This document shows positions 26,386 through 35,540 of a stretch of 64,000 nucleotides of DNA, piece after piece (position 1 is the stretch's first letter; each line of letters opens with the position of its first letter). The notes beneath the pieces are model-generated. The model searched no databases and had not been told where the DNA came from. It was given only the letters and a program-made list of their open reading frames with translations. The DNA is taken from positions 89,733 to 153,732 of the forward strand of contig NZ_LUKZ01000029.1 of assembly GCF_001633105.1 (NCBI RefSeq), given 5' to 3'. The translations under genes were made by a program, and so were the position numbers. The DNA comes from Acidovorax sp. GW101-3H11. Lineage in GTDB: Bacteria; Pseudomonadota; Gammaproteobacteria; Burkholderiales; Burkholderiaceae_C.

Positions 26386-27540
26386 TCAGCGTTTTGGGGT
26401 GTTGGCGCCCAGCGCGTCGCCGTTCATGGCTTCGCGGTACCACTCGTGGAAGTGCTGCATGCCGTCTTCCATGGGGCTCTGGTAAGGGCCGACTTCGTTG
26501 TCGCCACGGGCCAGCAAAGCCTTGCGGCCCGCGTCCATGCGTTCGCCGATCTCATCGTCCTCGATGCAGGTCTCCATGTAGGCGGCCTTCTGCGCCTCGA
26601 CGAACTCGCGCTCGAAGGCGGCGATCTCCTCGGGGTAGTAGAACTCCACCATGTTCAGCGTCTTGGTGGGGCTGATGGGGTGCAGCGTGGAGACCGTCAG
26701 CACATGCGGGTACCACTCCACCATGATGTGCGGGTACAGGGTGAGCCAGATCGCGCCGTACTGTGGTGGCTTGCCGTCCCGGTAGTCCAGCAGCGCCTTG
26801 TGCCAGCGCTCGTACACGGGGCTGCCGGCCTTGCCCAGGCGGTTGGCCACGCCCACGGTCTGCACCGAGTAGTTCTTGCCGAACTCCCAGCGCAGGTCGT
26901 CGCAGGTGACAAAGCTGCCCAGGCCCGGGTGGAAGGGGCCGACGTGGTAGTCCTCCAGATAGACCTCGATGAAGGTCTTCCAGTTGTAGTTGCACTCGTG
27001 CAGCTCTACGTGGTCGAGCACGTAGCCGTCAAAGTCCAGGTCGGCGCGCGGGCCCATCTGGGCCAGGTCGGCGGCCACGTCGTAGCCGTTGTCTTCAAAC
27101 AGCAGGCCGTTCCACTCGCGCAGCTTGTAGTTGTTCAGGTTGAGGCAGGGGTCGTGCGCAAAGTGGGGCGCGCCCAGCAGCTCGCCCTTGGGGCTGTATG
27201 TCCAGCGGTGCAGGGGGCAGACGATGTTGCCACCCGCGTGGCCCTTGCCCTGGCCCGACAGCGAGCCCTTGCCCTTGAGCATCACGGCCTGGCGATGGCG
27301 GCAGACGTTGGAGACCAGCTCGATGCCACCCTGGGCGTTGCGCACCAGTGCGCGGCCCTCGCCCTCCTGGGGCAGTGCGTAGTAGTCGCCGGGATTCGGC
27401 ACGCTCAACTGGTGCCCCACATAGCGGGGCCCGCGCTGGAAGATGGTGTCCAGCTCGCGCTGGAACAGCGCATCGTCAAAGTAGCTTGAAACTGGTAGTT
27501 GGCTTGCGGCCTGCTGCAGTTGAAGACTTAAATCAGACAT
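26386..27540 (-). CDS. Rieske-type aromatic ring-hydroxylating oxygenase, large subunit
   Basis: A 384-aa oxygenase alpha subunit. The N-terminal Rieske [2Fe-2S] ligands are C80-x-H82 (NVCRHRQ) and C108-x2-H111 (CPLHRW). The mononuclear iron site is indicated by EVYLEDYHVGPFHPG, with the two His in the usual spacing, and a later Asp/Glu-rich segment ETCIEDDEIGERMD. The overall type resembles choline, carnitine or small aromatic oxygenases of the SRPBCC family; the substrate is unknown. No reductase gene is adjacent. The ATG at 27540 has a weak AGGTCAGG ribosome-binding site. A hairpin sits in the leader at 27613-27633. Confidence 0.9.
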   Translation of the reverse strand: MSDLSLQLQQAASQLPVSSYFDDALFQRELDTIFQRGPRYVGHQLSVPNPGDYYALPQEGEGRALVRNAQGGIELVSNVCRHRQAVMLKGKGSLSGQGKGHAGGNIVCPLHRWTYSPKGELLGAPHFAHDPCLNLNNYKLREWNGLLFEDNGYDVAADLAQMGPRADLDFDGYVLDHVELHECNYNWKTFIEVYLEDYHVGPFHPGLGSFVTCDDLRWEFGKNYSVQTVGVANRLGKAGSPVYERWHKALLDYRDGKPPQYGAIWLTLYPHIMVEWYPHVLTVSTLHPISPTKTLNMVEFYYPEEIAAFEREFVEAQKAAYMETCIEDDEIGERMDAGRKALLARGDNEVGPYQSPMEDGMQHFHEWYREAMNGDALGANTPKR

Positions 27541-27862
27541 GGGTGACCTGACCTAAAGACTCCCCACAGGGAAGTGCGGGAGGTGCGCCAAGGCGCATCC
27601 AGAAAAAAGAAACCGGCTAGGGTGAGTAGCCGGCTCGACGGGAATGGGATTATAGGCGGTGGGGTTATTCCCGCACCCCCCCTACGTGTATTGAAATCCT
27701 TGTTCTAGATGCAGGTCAAACAGGCGCTGGCTGGGCCTGTGCCTTTGGCGGTTGCCGGGCGGGTTCTGGGGCGCCGCATCCATTCGGCGGGCTTCGGTCT
27801 CTGCGCCGTGGTGGTGCGCCTAAAATGGCCGGTTTTCTCACCTGCGCTCTGCCGCTTTGCCC
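27541..27862. other. Divergent promoter region between the Rieske gene and xseB
   Basis: This 322-bp region has no supported gene. For the minus strand it offers a perfect TATAAT at 27649-27654 and a hairpin at 27613-27633. For the plus strand, CCTAAAATGG at about 27819-27828 resembles a -10 in front of xseB. Neither has a strong -35. Confidence 0.5.
27603..27633 (-). terminator. Terminator-like hairpin in the Rieske-gene leader
   Basis: CCGGCTA and TAGCCGG pair across a 7-nt loop (27613-27633). On the minus strand TTTCTTTTTTCT follows, so it has the form of an intrinsic terminator. It lies between a TATAAT at 27649-27654 and the start codon at 27540, so it could act as an attenuator or end a very short transcript. 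Confidence 0.5.
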
Positions 27863-28105
27863 ATGCCCAAGGCTCCTGCCACCCCTGCGCTACCCGCCGA
27901 ACCTGCCAGCTACGAAGCGGCGCTGGAAGAGCTGGAGCAGCTTGTGGCCCGCATCGAATCGGGCCAGCTGCCGCTGGACCAGATGCTGGCGGGTTACCGG
28001 CGTGGCGCGGCGCTGCTGGCGTTTTGCCGCCAGCGGCTGGAAGCGGTGCAGGACCAGATCAAGGTGCTGGACGATGGCCAGCTCCAACCATGGACCCAGG
28101 AATGA
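27863..28105 (+). CDS. xseB: Exodeoxyribonuclease VII small subunit
   Basis: An 80-aa partner of XseA in the nuclease that degrades single-stranded DNA. The core [24 protein letters not shown], then [20 protein letters not shown], is the standard XseB helical hairpin. The ATG at 27863 is chosen over a TTG two codons upstream. The stop overlaps the ispA start as ATGA. The xseB-ispA-dxs order is common in proteobacteria. Confidence 0.95.
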   Translation: MPKAPATPALPAEPASYEAALEELEQLVARIESGQLPLDQMLAGYRRGAALLAFCRQRLEAVQDQIKVLDDGQLQPWTQE

Positions 28106-29055
28106 GTGCAGTGCCCGCGCCTTCAGCCGCAGTGATGAGTCAGCTTTCCCCGTTTGACGTGGCCCCTTGGAGCCACAACCACCTGGCCCGCGTGGAGCAG
28201 GCCCTGTCCGGATGGGTGGGCCATGGCGCCCCCGCCGGGCTGGGCGATGCCATGCGCTACGCCGTGCTCGATGGCGGCAAGCGCCTGCGGCCGCTGCTGG
28301 TGCTGGCGGCGTACGAGGCCGTGTGCAGTGGCACGCCCGTTGCAGAGGTGTCGGGCGAAGCGGCCCTGCGCGCTGCGTGTGCGGTAGAGCTGATCCATGC
28401 CTATTCCCTGGTGCACGACGACATGCCCTGCATGGACAACGACATCCTGCGCCGGGGCAAGCCCACGGTGCATGTGCAGTTTGGCGAAGCCCAGGCCCTG
28501 CTGGCGGGCGATGCGCTGCAGGCCTTTGCGTTCGAGCTGCTCACCCCTGACGACAACACCCTGCCCGCCGCCATGCAGGCCACGCTGTGCCGCCTGCTGG
28601 CGCGTGCAGCTGGCTCGGCTGGCATGGCAGGCGGCCAGGCGATCGACCTGGCCAGCGTGGGCGTGGCGCTGACCGAAGACCAGTTGCGCCAGATGCACCG
28701 GCTCAAGACCGGCGCGCTGCTGCAGGGCAGTGTGCTCATGGGTGCCGTGTGTGGCCATGCGGCACCGGCCGCGTACCAGGCGCTGTCGGATTACGGCGCG
28801 GCCATGGGCCTCGCGTTCCAGGTGGTGGATGACATCCTGGATGTGGTGGCCGATTCCGCCACGCTGGGCAAGACAGCGGGCAAGGATGCCGCCGCCGACA
28901 AGCCCACCTATGTCTCTTTGCTGGGCCTGGAGCGTGCCCAGGCCCATGCCCAGGAGCTGCTGCAGGACGCACATGCCGCCCTGGCGCGCAGTGGCTTGCC
29001 GGACACCCGGGCCTTGGCTGCGCTGGCCGACATGGTGGTGCGCCGCTCTTACTAG
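28102..29055 (+). CDS. ispA: Farnesyl diphosphate synthase (geranyltranstransferase)
   Basis: Condenses IPP with DMAPP and GPP to farnesyl diphosphate for quinone, hopanoid and undecaprenyl synthesis. The 317-aa protein is slightly longer than usual because of an N-terminal extension. It has GGKRLRP at about 58-64, the first Asp-rich motif DDMPCMD at 106-112, and the second, DDILDVVAD, near 243. The start overlaps the xseB stop as ATGA. MDP at 28090 and MSQ further downstream are alternatives. dxs follows after 66 bp occupied by a repeat. Confidence 0.95.
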   Translation: MSAVPAPSAAVMSQLSPFDVAPWSHNHLARVEQALSGWVGHGAPAGLGDAMRYAVLDGGKRLRPLLVLAAYEAVCSGTPVAEVSGEAALRAACAVELIHAYSLVHDDMPCMDNDILRRGKPTVHVQFGEAQALLAGDALQAFAFELLTPDDNTLPAAMQATLCRLLARAAGSAGMAGGQAIDLASVGVALTEDQLRQMHRLKTGALLQGSVLMGAVCGHAAPAAYQALSDYGAAMGLAFQVVDDILDVVADSATLGKTAGKDAAADKPTYVSLLGLERAQAHAQELLQDAHAALARSGLPDTRALAALADMVVRRSY

Positions 29056-29063
29056 AATTTGAA

Positions 29064-29121
29064 CAAAATTGGCCTCTACCGCCTGTCCATCATGCGTTAG
29101 TAGCTATTAAAAGAATAGTAA
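29064..29121 (-). repeat. Dispersed ~60-bp repeat, copy 3, ending at the dxs start codon
   Basis: On the minus strand it reads TTACTATTCTTTTAATAGC, then TACTAACGCATGATGGACAG, then AGAGGCCAATTTT. It fills nearly the whole ispA-dxs gap, and its edge abuts the dxs ATG, so the dxs ribosome-binding region is repeat-derived. Confidence 0.75.
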
Positions 29122-31014
29122 ATGTCCACGACCTCCTTCCCCCTGCTGCAGACCATCAACGACCCGGCAGACCTGCGCCAGCTGGCGCGCGCCGACCTCA
29201 AGGCGCTGGCTGCCGAGTTGCGCGAGTTTGTGGTGCACAGCGTCTCCCAGACCGGCGGCCATCTCAGCTCCAACCTGGGCACGGTGGAGCTGACCGTGGC
29301 CCTGCACCATGTCTTCAACACCCCCGAAGACCGTCTGGTGTGGGACGTGGGCCACCAGACCTACCCCCACAAGATCCTGACCGGCCGCCGCGAGCGCATG
29401 CACACGCTGCGCCAGCTGGGCGGCATCTCGGGCTTTCCGCAGCGCGCCGAAAGCATCTACGACACCTTTGGCACGGCGCATTCCAGCACCAGCATCTCGG
29501 CCGCGCTGGGCATGGCCCTGGCCGCCAAACGCAAGGGTGAAAACCGCCACGCCGTGGCCATCATCGGCGACGGCGCGATGACCGCAGGCATGGCCTTCGA
29601 GGCGCTGAACAACGCTGGTGTGGCCGACTGCAACCTGCTGGTGGTGCTCAACGACAACGACATGTCGATCAGCCCACCCGTGGGCGCGCTCAACCGCTAC
29701 CTGGCCCAGCTCATGAGCGGCCAGTTCTACGCCGCCGCCAAGAACGTGGGCAAGACCGTGCTCAAGCCCGTGCCGCCCCTGCTGGAGCTGGCCAAGCGCT
29801 TCGAGCAGCAGGCCAAGGGCATGGTGGTGCCCGCCACCCTGTTCGAGAAATTCGGCTTCAACTACATCGGCCCCATCGACGGGCACGACCTCGACTCGCT
29901 GATCCCCACGCTCGAAAACATCAAGAGCCTCAAGGGCCCGCAGTTCCTGCATGTGGTCACCAAAAAAGGCCAGGGCTACAAACTGGCCGAGGCCGACCCC
30001 ATTGCCTACCACGGCCCCGGCAAGTTCGACCCCAGCGTGGGCCTGACCAAGCCCGCCACGCCGCCCAAGCAGACCTTCACCCAGGTGTTCGGCCAGTGGC
30101 TGTGCGACATGGCCGCGCAGGACCAGCGCCTGGTGGGCATCACGCCCGCCATGCGAGAGGGCTCGGGCATGGTCGAGTTTGAAAAGCGCTTCCCCGACCG
30201 CTACTACGACGTGGGCATTGCCGAGCAGCACGCCGTGACCTTTGCCGCGGGCATGGCCTGCGAGGGCGTGAAGCCCGTGGTGGCGATCTACTCCACGTTT
30301 TTGCAGCGTGGCTACGATCAGCTGATCCACGACGTGGCGCTGCAGAACCTGCCCGTGGTGTTTGCGCTGGACCGCGCGGGCCTGGTGGGGGCCGACGGCG
30401 CCACGCATGCGGGCGCGTACGACATCCCGTTTGTGCGCTGCATTCCCAACATGGGCATGGCCTGCCCGGCCGATGAGCGCGAATGCCGCCAGCTGCTCAC
30501 CACGGCCTTCGAGCAGAACCACCCCGTGGCCGTGCGCTACCCGCGCGGCAGCGGCGCGGGCGTGGCCCCGCTGGCGGGGCTGGACGGCCTGCCGTTCGGC
30601 AAGGGCGAGATCCGCCGCGAGCGCCAGGGCACCGATGCCAAGGCGCCGCGCATCGCCATCCTGTCGTTTGGCACCTTGTTGTACCCCGCGCTGGAGGCTG
30701 CCGAGTTGCTCGATGCCACCGTGGTCAACATGCGCTGGGCCAAGCCCATCGACGAGGCCTTGCTGCGCGACGTGGCCGAGCGCCACGATGCCTTGGTCAC
30801 GCTCGAAGAAGGTGCGATCCAGGGTGGCGCAGGCAGTGCCGTGACCGAAGCCCTCCACACCCTGGGCATCGTGCGCCCCGTGCTGCAACTGGGCCTGCCC
30901 GATGTGTTCATCGAACACGGCGACCCGGCCAAATTGCTGGCCCTGCAGGGGCTCGACGCCGCAGGCATCCGCGCATCGATTGCCGCGCGTTTTCTGCCCG
31001 ACAACGCCGCCTGA
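29122..31014 (+). CDS. dxs: 1-deoxy-D-xylulose-5-phosphate synthase
   Basis: Thiamine-diphosphate enzyme that joins pyruvate and glyceraldehyde-3-phosphate, the first step of the MEP isoprenoid pathway. The 630-aa length is normal. Landmarks are [16 protein letters not shown], the ThDP-binding motif [18 protein letters not shown] ending in NDNDMS, and the C-terminal [14 protein letters not shown]. It starts at the ATG at 29122. The leader is a dispersed repeat without a clear Shine-Dalgarno sequence (only AAAAGAAT). It is likely co-transcribed with ispA, which uses its downstream product. Confidence 0.98.
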   Translation: MSTTSFPLLQTINDPADLRQLARADLKALAAELREFVVHSVSQTGGHLSSNLGTVELTVALHHVFNTPEDRLVWDVGHQTYPHKILTGRRERMHTLRQLGGISGFPQRAESIYDTFGTAHSSTSISAALGMALAAKRKGENRHAVAIIGDGAMTAGMAFEALNNAGVADCNLLVVLNDNDMSISPPVGALNRYLAQLMSGQFYAAAKNVGKTVLKPVPPLLELAKRFEQQAKGMVVPATLFEKFGFNYIGPIDGHDLDSLIPTLENIKSLKGPQFLHVVTKKGQGYKLAEADPIAYHGPGKFDPSVGLTKPATPPKQTFTQVFGQWLCDMAAQDQRLVGITPAMREGSGMVEFEKRFPDRYYDVGIAEQHAVTFAAGMACEGVKPVVAIYSTFLQRGYDQLIHDVALQNLPVVFALDRAGLVGADGATHAGAYDIPFVRCIPNMGMACPADERECRQLLTTAFEQNHPVAVRYPRGSGAGVAPLAGLDGLPFGKGEIRRERQGTDAKAPRIAILSFGTLLYPALEAAELLDATVVNMRWAKPIDEALLRDVAERHDALVTLEEGAIQGGAGSAVTEALHTLGIVRPVLQLGLPDVFIEHGDPAKLLALQGLDAAGIRASIAARFLPDNAA

Positions 31015-31170
31015 GCGCTTTGGCCGGGCGGTGCGCCCCGGCCGCCGCACCGCGCGCCGCCAGGGCGCGTGTGGGCACGCCGCCCAGCGGATGCTTGCAG
31101 AAGCCTGAAGGTGCACTGCCCACGCCGGATTTCGCGGGAAAACCCGCAAAAGTCCCCCGGGGCATGTTCC

Positions 31171-31176
31171 TACAAT
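31171..31176 (+). promoter_or_regulatory. Possible -10 of dctP
   Basis: TACAAT, in the context CCTACAATGGCCC, lies 86 nt before the dctP start. There is no good -35 at 16-18 bp. Position and -10 match are the only support. Confidence 0.3.
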
Positions 31177-31261
31177 GGCCCTCGGCTGAATCGAGTCCTT
31201 GGCTTGCCGTGCACAACGCGTGCAGCCCAAGTTTTGCAATCAATATATCGGAGAGAACCTC

Positions 31262-32344
31262 ATGGATCGTCGTTCAATCATCAAGCATGCTGGCATCGCC
31301 GGTGTGCTGGCTGCGGGCGCTGCGCCTGCTGTCCACGCCCAGGCTGCCATCCGCTGGCGTCTGGCTTCCAGCTTCCCCAAGTCGCTGGACACCATCTACG
31401 GTGGCGCCGATGTGTTCTCCAAGGCCGTCAAGGCCATGTCCGGTGGCAAGTTTGAAATCTCCGTGCACGCGGGTGGCGAGCTGATGCCTCCCTTCGGCGT
31501 GATGGACGGCGTGCAGCAAGGCACCGTGGAGATGTGCCACACCGTGCCTTACTACTTCTATGGCAAGAACCCCGCCTTCGCGCTGGGCTCGGCCATTCCC
31601 TTCGGCTTCAATGCCCGCCAGATGAACGCCTGGATGCTGCATGGCAACGGCCGCAAGCTGATGAACGAGTTCTACGCGAACTACAACGCCATCAGCTTCG
31701 CTGGCGGCAACACCGGCACGCAGATGGGCGGCTGGTACCGCAAGGAAATCAAGTCGCCAGCCGACTTCAAGGGCATGAAGATGCGCCTGGGCGGCGGCTT
31801 GGTGGGTGAAGTGATGCAGAAGCTGGGTGCCGTGCCCCAGAGCATCCCTGGCGGCGAAATCTACCAAGCCCTCGAAAAGGGCACGCTGGACGCTGCCGAG
31901 TGGGTGGGTCCTTACGACGACCAGAAGCTGGGCTTCAACAAGGTCGCTCCGTTCTACTACTACCCCGGCTGGTGGGAAGGTGGTCCTGAAGTGGACTTCT
32001 TCGTCAACCAGAAGGCGTTTGACGGCCTGTCGGCTGAGAACAAGGCCATCATCGAAGCCGCTACCAACGTGGCCCACATCGACATGCTGGCCAAGTACGA
32101 CGCACTGAACCCCACGGCGCTCAAGCAACTGGTGGCTGCCAAGACCAAGGTGCTGCCGTTCTCGCAGGCGGTGATGGATGCCTCCTTCAAGGCCTCCATG
32201 GAAGTGTTCGCCGAGAACGATGCCAAGAGCCCCGAGTGGAAGAAGATCTACGCCGACATGCGTACCTTCCAGCGCGACCAGATCCTGTGGTTCCGCTTTG
32301 CCGAAGCCCGTTACGACACCTTCATGTCCGCGCAGAAGGTCTAA
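31262..32344 (+). CDS. dctP: TRAP transporter substrate-binding protein
   Basis: A 360-aa periplasmic binding protein of the DctP family. The N-terminus, MDRRSIIKHAGIAGVLAAGA, has a twin-Arg and resembles the Tat-exported signal peptides common in TakP-type TRAP proteins. The mature part opens AIRWRLASSFPKSLDTIYGG. Conserved segments include ADFKGMKMRLGGGLVGEV, with the Arg that holds the ligand carboxylate, and GTLDAAEWVGPYDD, typical of 2-oxoacid or lactate binders. The ATG at 31262 follows GGAGAG. The membrane subunits lie 592 bp downstream on the opposite strand, which is unusual for a TRAP set. Confidence 0.93.
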   Translation: MDRRSIIKHAGIAGVLAAGAAPAVHAQAAIRWRLASSFPKSLDTIYGGADVFSKAVKAMSGGKFEISVHAGGELMPPFGVMDGVQQGTVEMCHTVPYYFYGKNPAFALGSAIPFGFNARQMNAWMLHGNGRKLMNEFYANYNAISFAGGNTGTQMGGWYRKEIKSPADFKGMKMRLGGGLVGEVMQKLGAVPQSIPGGEIYQALEKGTLDAAEWVGPYDDQKLGFNKVAPFYYYPGWWEGGPEVDFFVNQKAFDGLSAENKAIIEAATNVAHIDMLAKYDALNPTALKQLVAAKTKVLPFSQAVMDASFKASMEVFAENDAKSPEWKKIYADMRTFQRDQILWFRFAEARYDTFMSAQKV

Positions 32345-32390
32345 GCGCTGCGAACCCGTGCGGCCCAGTGCCGCAAGGTTCCAACGACCA

Positions 32391-32420
32391 ACCCGCCAGG
32401 TTCGCCTGGCGGGTTTTTTT
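32391..32420 (+). terminator. Intrinsic terminator after dctP
   Basis: A perfect 10-bp stem (ACCCGCCAGG with CCTGGCGGGT) has a TTCG tetraloop and a run of seven further Ts. It lies 46 nt after the dctP stop. Confidence 0.95.
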
Positions 32421-32844
32421 GTGCCTGCAGGTTTCTTCCCCTGTGCGGGGCCCATGCCTGTGCAGCTTCGGGGTGGGGTGAGCATGCACCACGGATACGT
32501 TGCCTTGTGGGTGATCCTGGAAACTGCCTTGCGCCAGCGCAGGGTGCCTTGTGCGGCATGCCAGGGTGGGGCGTGGTGCTTGCCCTTTTGCCCTGTGCAT
32601 GGGGCGTATGCCGTGCCTGCAGTCCTTTGATGCCTTGATGGCGTGGCCGTATTGACGGCGTGCCGCTTGCCGCGTCTTTCTTTTCTGTCGGGGCATGCCA
32701 CCCTCAAAGGGCGCACCGCTTTCCTCACAGGCGGCCTTCGGCATGTGGCCGTTTGTCGGGTCTGCGCAGCGCTGGCCCGTGTTCTGCCATGAAGCGGCCC
32801 CGCCCCGCACGTGCCCTGGCCCGGCGCACCTGCCAGGAGGCCAT
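32421..32844. other. Intergenic region between two terminators, no gene seen
   Basis: About 420 bp lie between the dctP terminator and the dctM terminator. Open frames are short, lack good start sites and show no family pattern. It is bounded by terminators on both sides, so it is probably poorly transcribed. Confidence 0.6.
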
Positions 32845-32885
32845 GAAAAAAGCCCCGGCGGAAGGCAATCCGCCGGGGCTTTTTT
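32845..32885 (-). terminator. Bidirectional terminator after dctM
   Basis: AGCCCCGGCGGA (32851-32862) pairs perfectly with 32869-32880. It is flanked by six As on the left and TTTTTTC on the right, so it can stop transcription in both directions. It lies 52 nt past the dctM stop. Confidence 0.93.
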
Positions 32886-32936
32886 CTGGGTGCTGTGAGG
32901 GGCCGAGGGGTCGTGCCCCTTCAGCCGCGTGTCACA

Positions 32937-34721
32937 TCACTTCTTCTCGTTGGCCATCGAGTCCTGCAAGGCCTTCAGCGGGTCATCGGCTGCGGGCGCT
33001 GCAGTGTCGCTGCCGGGGGCTGCTGCGGCGCCCTCCATGCCTGCGGTGGGGTCTGCGGCTTCGGCTGCCTCGCCGGGCATGGTGGCTTCCATTTCCATGC
33101 GCACCTTGTCGAGGTCATAGGCCACTTCCTTGTCGAGACCGCTGGAGACGATGCCGGGGAACGCAATGATCAGGCCCACCATCAGCAGCTGGATGCACAG
33201 GAAGGGAATGGCGCCCCAGTAGATCTGGGGCGTGGTCACCGGCGCAATCATCTTCTTGGTGACCTTGTCCATGTACTCCTTGGCCGGGGCCACGCTGCGC
33301 AGGTAGAACAGCGCAAAGCCGAACGGTGGGTGCATGAACGAGGTCTGCATGTTCACGGCCAGCAGCACGCCGAACCAGATCAGGTCAATGCCCAGCTTGT
33401 GGGCCACGGGGGCCAGCAACGGCACCACGATGAACGACAGCTCAAAGAAGTCCAGGAAGAACGCCAGGAAGAACACCATGATGTTCACGACGATCAGGAA
33501 GCCGAGCTGGCCGCCGGGCAGGCCGGTCAGCAGGTGCTCCACCCACAGCGGGCCGTCCACACCCTGGAAGGTGAGGCCGAAGATGGTGGCGCCCACCAGG
33601 ATGAACACCACAAAACACGACAGCTTGGTGGTGGTGGTGATGGCCTGCTTGAGCAGCGACAGGGTCAGTCGGCCACGGATGATGGCCATGATGCCGGCGC
33701 CCAGTGCGCCCATGGCGCCGCCTTCGGTGGGGGTGGCAACACCCAGGAAGATGGTGCCCAGCACCAGGAAGATCAGCAGCAGCGGCGGGATCAGCACAAA
33801 GGTCACACGCTCGGCCACGCGGGAGAGCAGGCCCATGCGGGTGATCTTGTTGATGCTGGCGGCCACGAAGGCCAGTGCCACGCCAAAACACATGGAGACC
33901 ACGATGGTTTCGTCCAGTGCGACCTTGTCCACGGTCTCGCCCGACCACCAGCTGTGCAGGGCGGGCATGTTCTTGGCGACATAGATCGAAGCGGCCACGC
34001 AGATGCCGGTCAGCACCAGCAGCGAAGGCACGCCGCTCTTGCCGTCGTCACCCCTGAGCGTGCGCGCTTCGGGGGGGATGGCGGGCACCCACTGGGGCTT
34101 GAAGACGGCCAGCAGGATGATGTAGAGCGCATAGAAACCGGTGAGCATCAGGCCGGGCAGAAAGGCGCCCTTGTACATGTCGCCCACGCTGCGGCCCATC
34201 TGGTCGGCAATGATGATCAGCACCAGCGATGGCGGAATGATCTGCGCCAGCGTGCCGGAGGCTGCAATCACCCCGGCGGCCAGCCGCCGGTCGTAGCCGT
34301 ACCGCAGCATGATGGGCAGCGAGATCAGGCCCATCGAGATCACCGATGCGGCCACCACGCCCGTGGTGGCTGCCAGCAGCGCACCCACGAAGATCACGGC
34401 CAGTGCCAGGCCGCCACGGATGGGGCCGAACAGCTGACCGATGGTGTCCAGCAGGTCTTCCGCCATCCCGCTTCGCTCCAAGATGAGCCCCATCAGCGTG
34501 AAGAACGGGATGGCCAGCAGGGTGTCGTTCTGCATGATGCCGAAGATGCGCAGCGGCACGGCTTGCAGCAGGGCCTCGGGCAATACATTCAGCTCGATGC
34601 CGATGAAGGCGAAGAACAGGCCGCAGGCACCCAGGCTGAAGGCGACCGGGAAGCCCACCAGCAAGAAGCAGATGAGCCCCGCAAACATGATGGGGGCGAG
34701 GTTGTGGGTCAAGAATTCCAT
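32937..34721 (-). CDS. dctM: TRAP transporter large permease
   Basis: A 594-aa inner-membrane protein, the ion-coupled transport subunit. It begins MEFLTHNLAPIMFAGLICFL and has more than a dozen hydrophobic segments, including VAASVISMGLISLPIMLRYG and the conserved loop with GVIAASGTLAQIIPPSLVLI. It is about 150 residues longer than the classic DctM. The extra length comes from a longer central loop and a C-terminal acidic, Ala/Pro-rich tail of about 60 residues. It starts 14 bp after the dctQ stop, so the two are one operon. Confidence 0.93.
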   Translation of the reverse strand: MEFLTHNLAPIMFAGLICFLLVGFPVAFSLGACGLFFAFIGIELNVLPEALLQAVPLRIFGIMQNDTLLAIPFFTLMGLILERSGMAEDLLDTIGQLFGPIRGGLALAVIFVGALLAATTGVVAASVISMGLISLPIMLRYGYDRRLAAGVIAASGTLAQIIPPSLVLIIIADQMGRSVGDMYKGAFLPGLMLTGFYALYIILLAVFKPQWVPAIPPEARTLRGDDGKSGVPSLLVLTGICVAASIYVAKNMPALHSWWSGETVDKVALDETIVVSMCFGVALAFVAASINKITRMGLLSRVAERVTFVLIPPLLLIFLVLGTIFLGVATPTEGGAMGALGAGIMAIIRGRLTLSLLKQAITTTTKLSCFVVFILVGATIFGLTFQGVDGPLWVEHLLTGLPGGQLGFLIVVNIMVFFLAFFLDFFELSFIVVPLLAPVAHKLGIDLIWFGVLLAVNMQTSFMHPPFGFALFYLRSVAPAKEYMDKVTKKMIAPVTTPQIYWGAIPFLCIQLLMVGLIIAFPGIVSSGLDKEVAYDLDKVRMEMEATMPGEAAEAADPTAGMEGAAAAPGSDTAAPAADDPLKALQDSMANEKK

Positions 34722-34735
34722 GGTGTGTGCTCCGC

Positions 34736-35356
34736 TCAGACGGCCTCGGTCTTGTTCTTGCCGTTGCCCTTGGCGGCTTCAGCCAGGTTGCGGATGGATT
34801 CGGCGAGTTCTTCCTCGGCCGTCTTCTCCACTTTCTTGAGCGTGGGGTCTTCGATCAGGCCTTGCAGGAAGCCCAGGCGCTTGATCAGCTCGGAGATGCC
34901 CTGCAGCCACAGCAGCGCAAAGCCCAGCGGCATCATCAGGTAGACGGGCCAGCGGATCAGGCCGCCCGCGTTGTTCGACATTTCGCCCGAGGCCAGCGCG
35001 CGGGTGAAGAAGGGAATGCCATACCAGAGCACGGCCAGGCACATGGGCGTGAGGAAGGCGATGTAGCCAAACACGTCGATCCAGATCTGCGTGCGCTTGG
35101 AAAAGCGGCTGGAGATCACGTCCACCTTCACATGCTCGCCCTGCAGCAGCGTGTAGCCTGCGGCCAGCAGGAACGATGCGGCAAACAGGTACCACTGCAC
35201 TTCCAGGAAGGCGTTGGAGCTGATGTTGAACGCTTTGCGCACCACGGCGTTCACGCCGCTGATGACCGTGGAGGCCAGGATCAGCCAGACCACGTATTTG
35301 CCGACCTGGGTGTTAAGCCAGTCGATCCCCCTTGATAACTTCAATAGAGCCTGCAT
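34736..35356 (-). CDS. dctQ: TRAP transporter small permease
   Basis: A 206-aa inner-membrane protein with four helices, the DctQ subunit that pairs with DctM. It begins MQALLKLSRGIDWLNTQVGK and contains FLEVQWYLFAASFLLAAGYT followed by EHVKVDVI, the DctQ signature region. The C-terminal ~40 residues are charged and Lys/Glu-rich, longer than usual. The ATG at 35356 follows GGAGACACC. First gene of dctQM. Confidence 0.92.
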   Translation of the reverse strand: MQALLKLSRGIDWLNTQVGKYVVWLILASTVISGVNAVVRKAFNISSNAFLEVQWYLFAASFLLAAGYTLLQGEHVKVDVISSRFSKRTQIWIDVFGYIAFLTPMCLAVLWYGIPFFTRALASGEMSNNAGGLIRWPVYLMMPLGFALLWLQGISELIKRLGFLQGLIEDPTLKKVEKTAEEELAESIRNLAEAAKGNGKNKTEAV

Positions 35357-35505
35357 GGTGTCTCCAATAAAAAGGCTGTGCGTACCGATGTGCCGGGCCG
35401 CCAGCGGGTGTGCGCAGCGGCTCGACAAACTTTTACAACGGCGCGATTCTACGGAGCACTGTAGGCCCAGGCTGACGGATGCGTGACGGTGTTATCCCTC
35501 AGCAG

Positions 35506-35540
35506 GCTCTTGCTCTTTAGCTATCAAAAATAGAGCAATT
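35506..35540 (-). repeat. Dispersed repeat, partial copy
   Basis: On the minus strand it reads TTGCTCTATTTTTGATAGC, then TAAAGAGCAAGAGCC. This is the left half of the 60-bp family. It reaches the stop codon of the regulator gene at 35539. Confidence 0.5.

Noticed and set aside
29107-31239. A 710-aa open frame antisense to dxs
   Set aside because: Same shadow effect; the composition is dominated by His, Gly, Ala and Val, and dxs on the other strand is complete.
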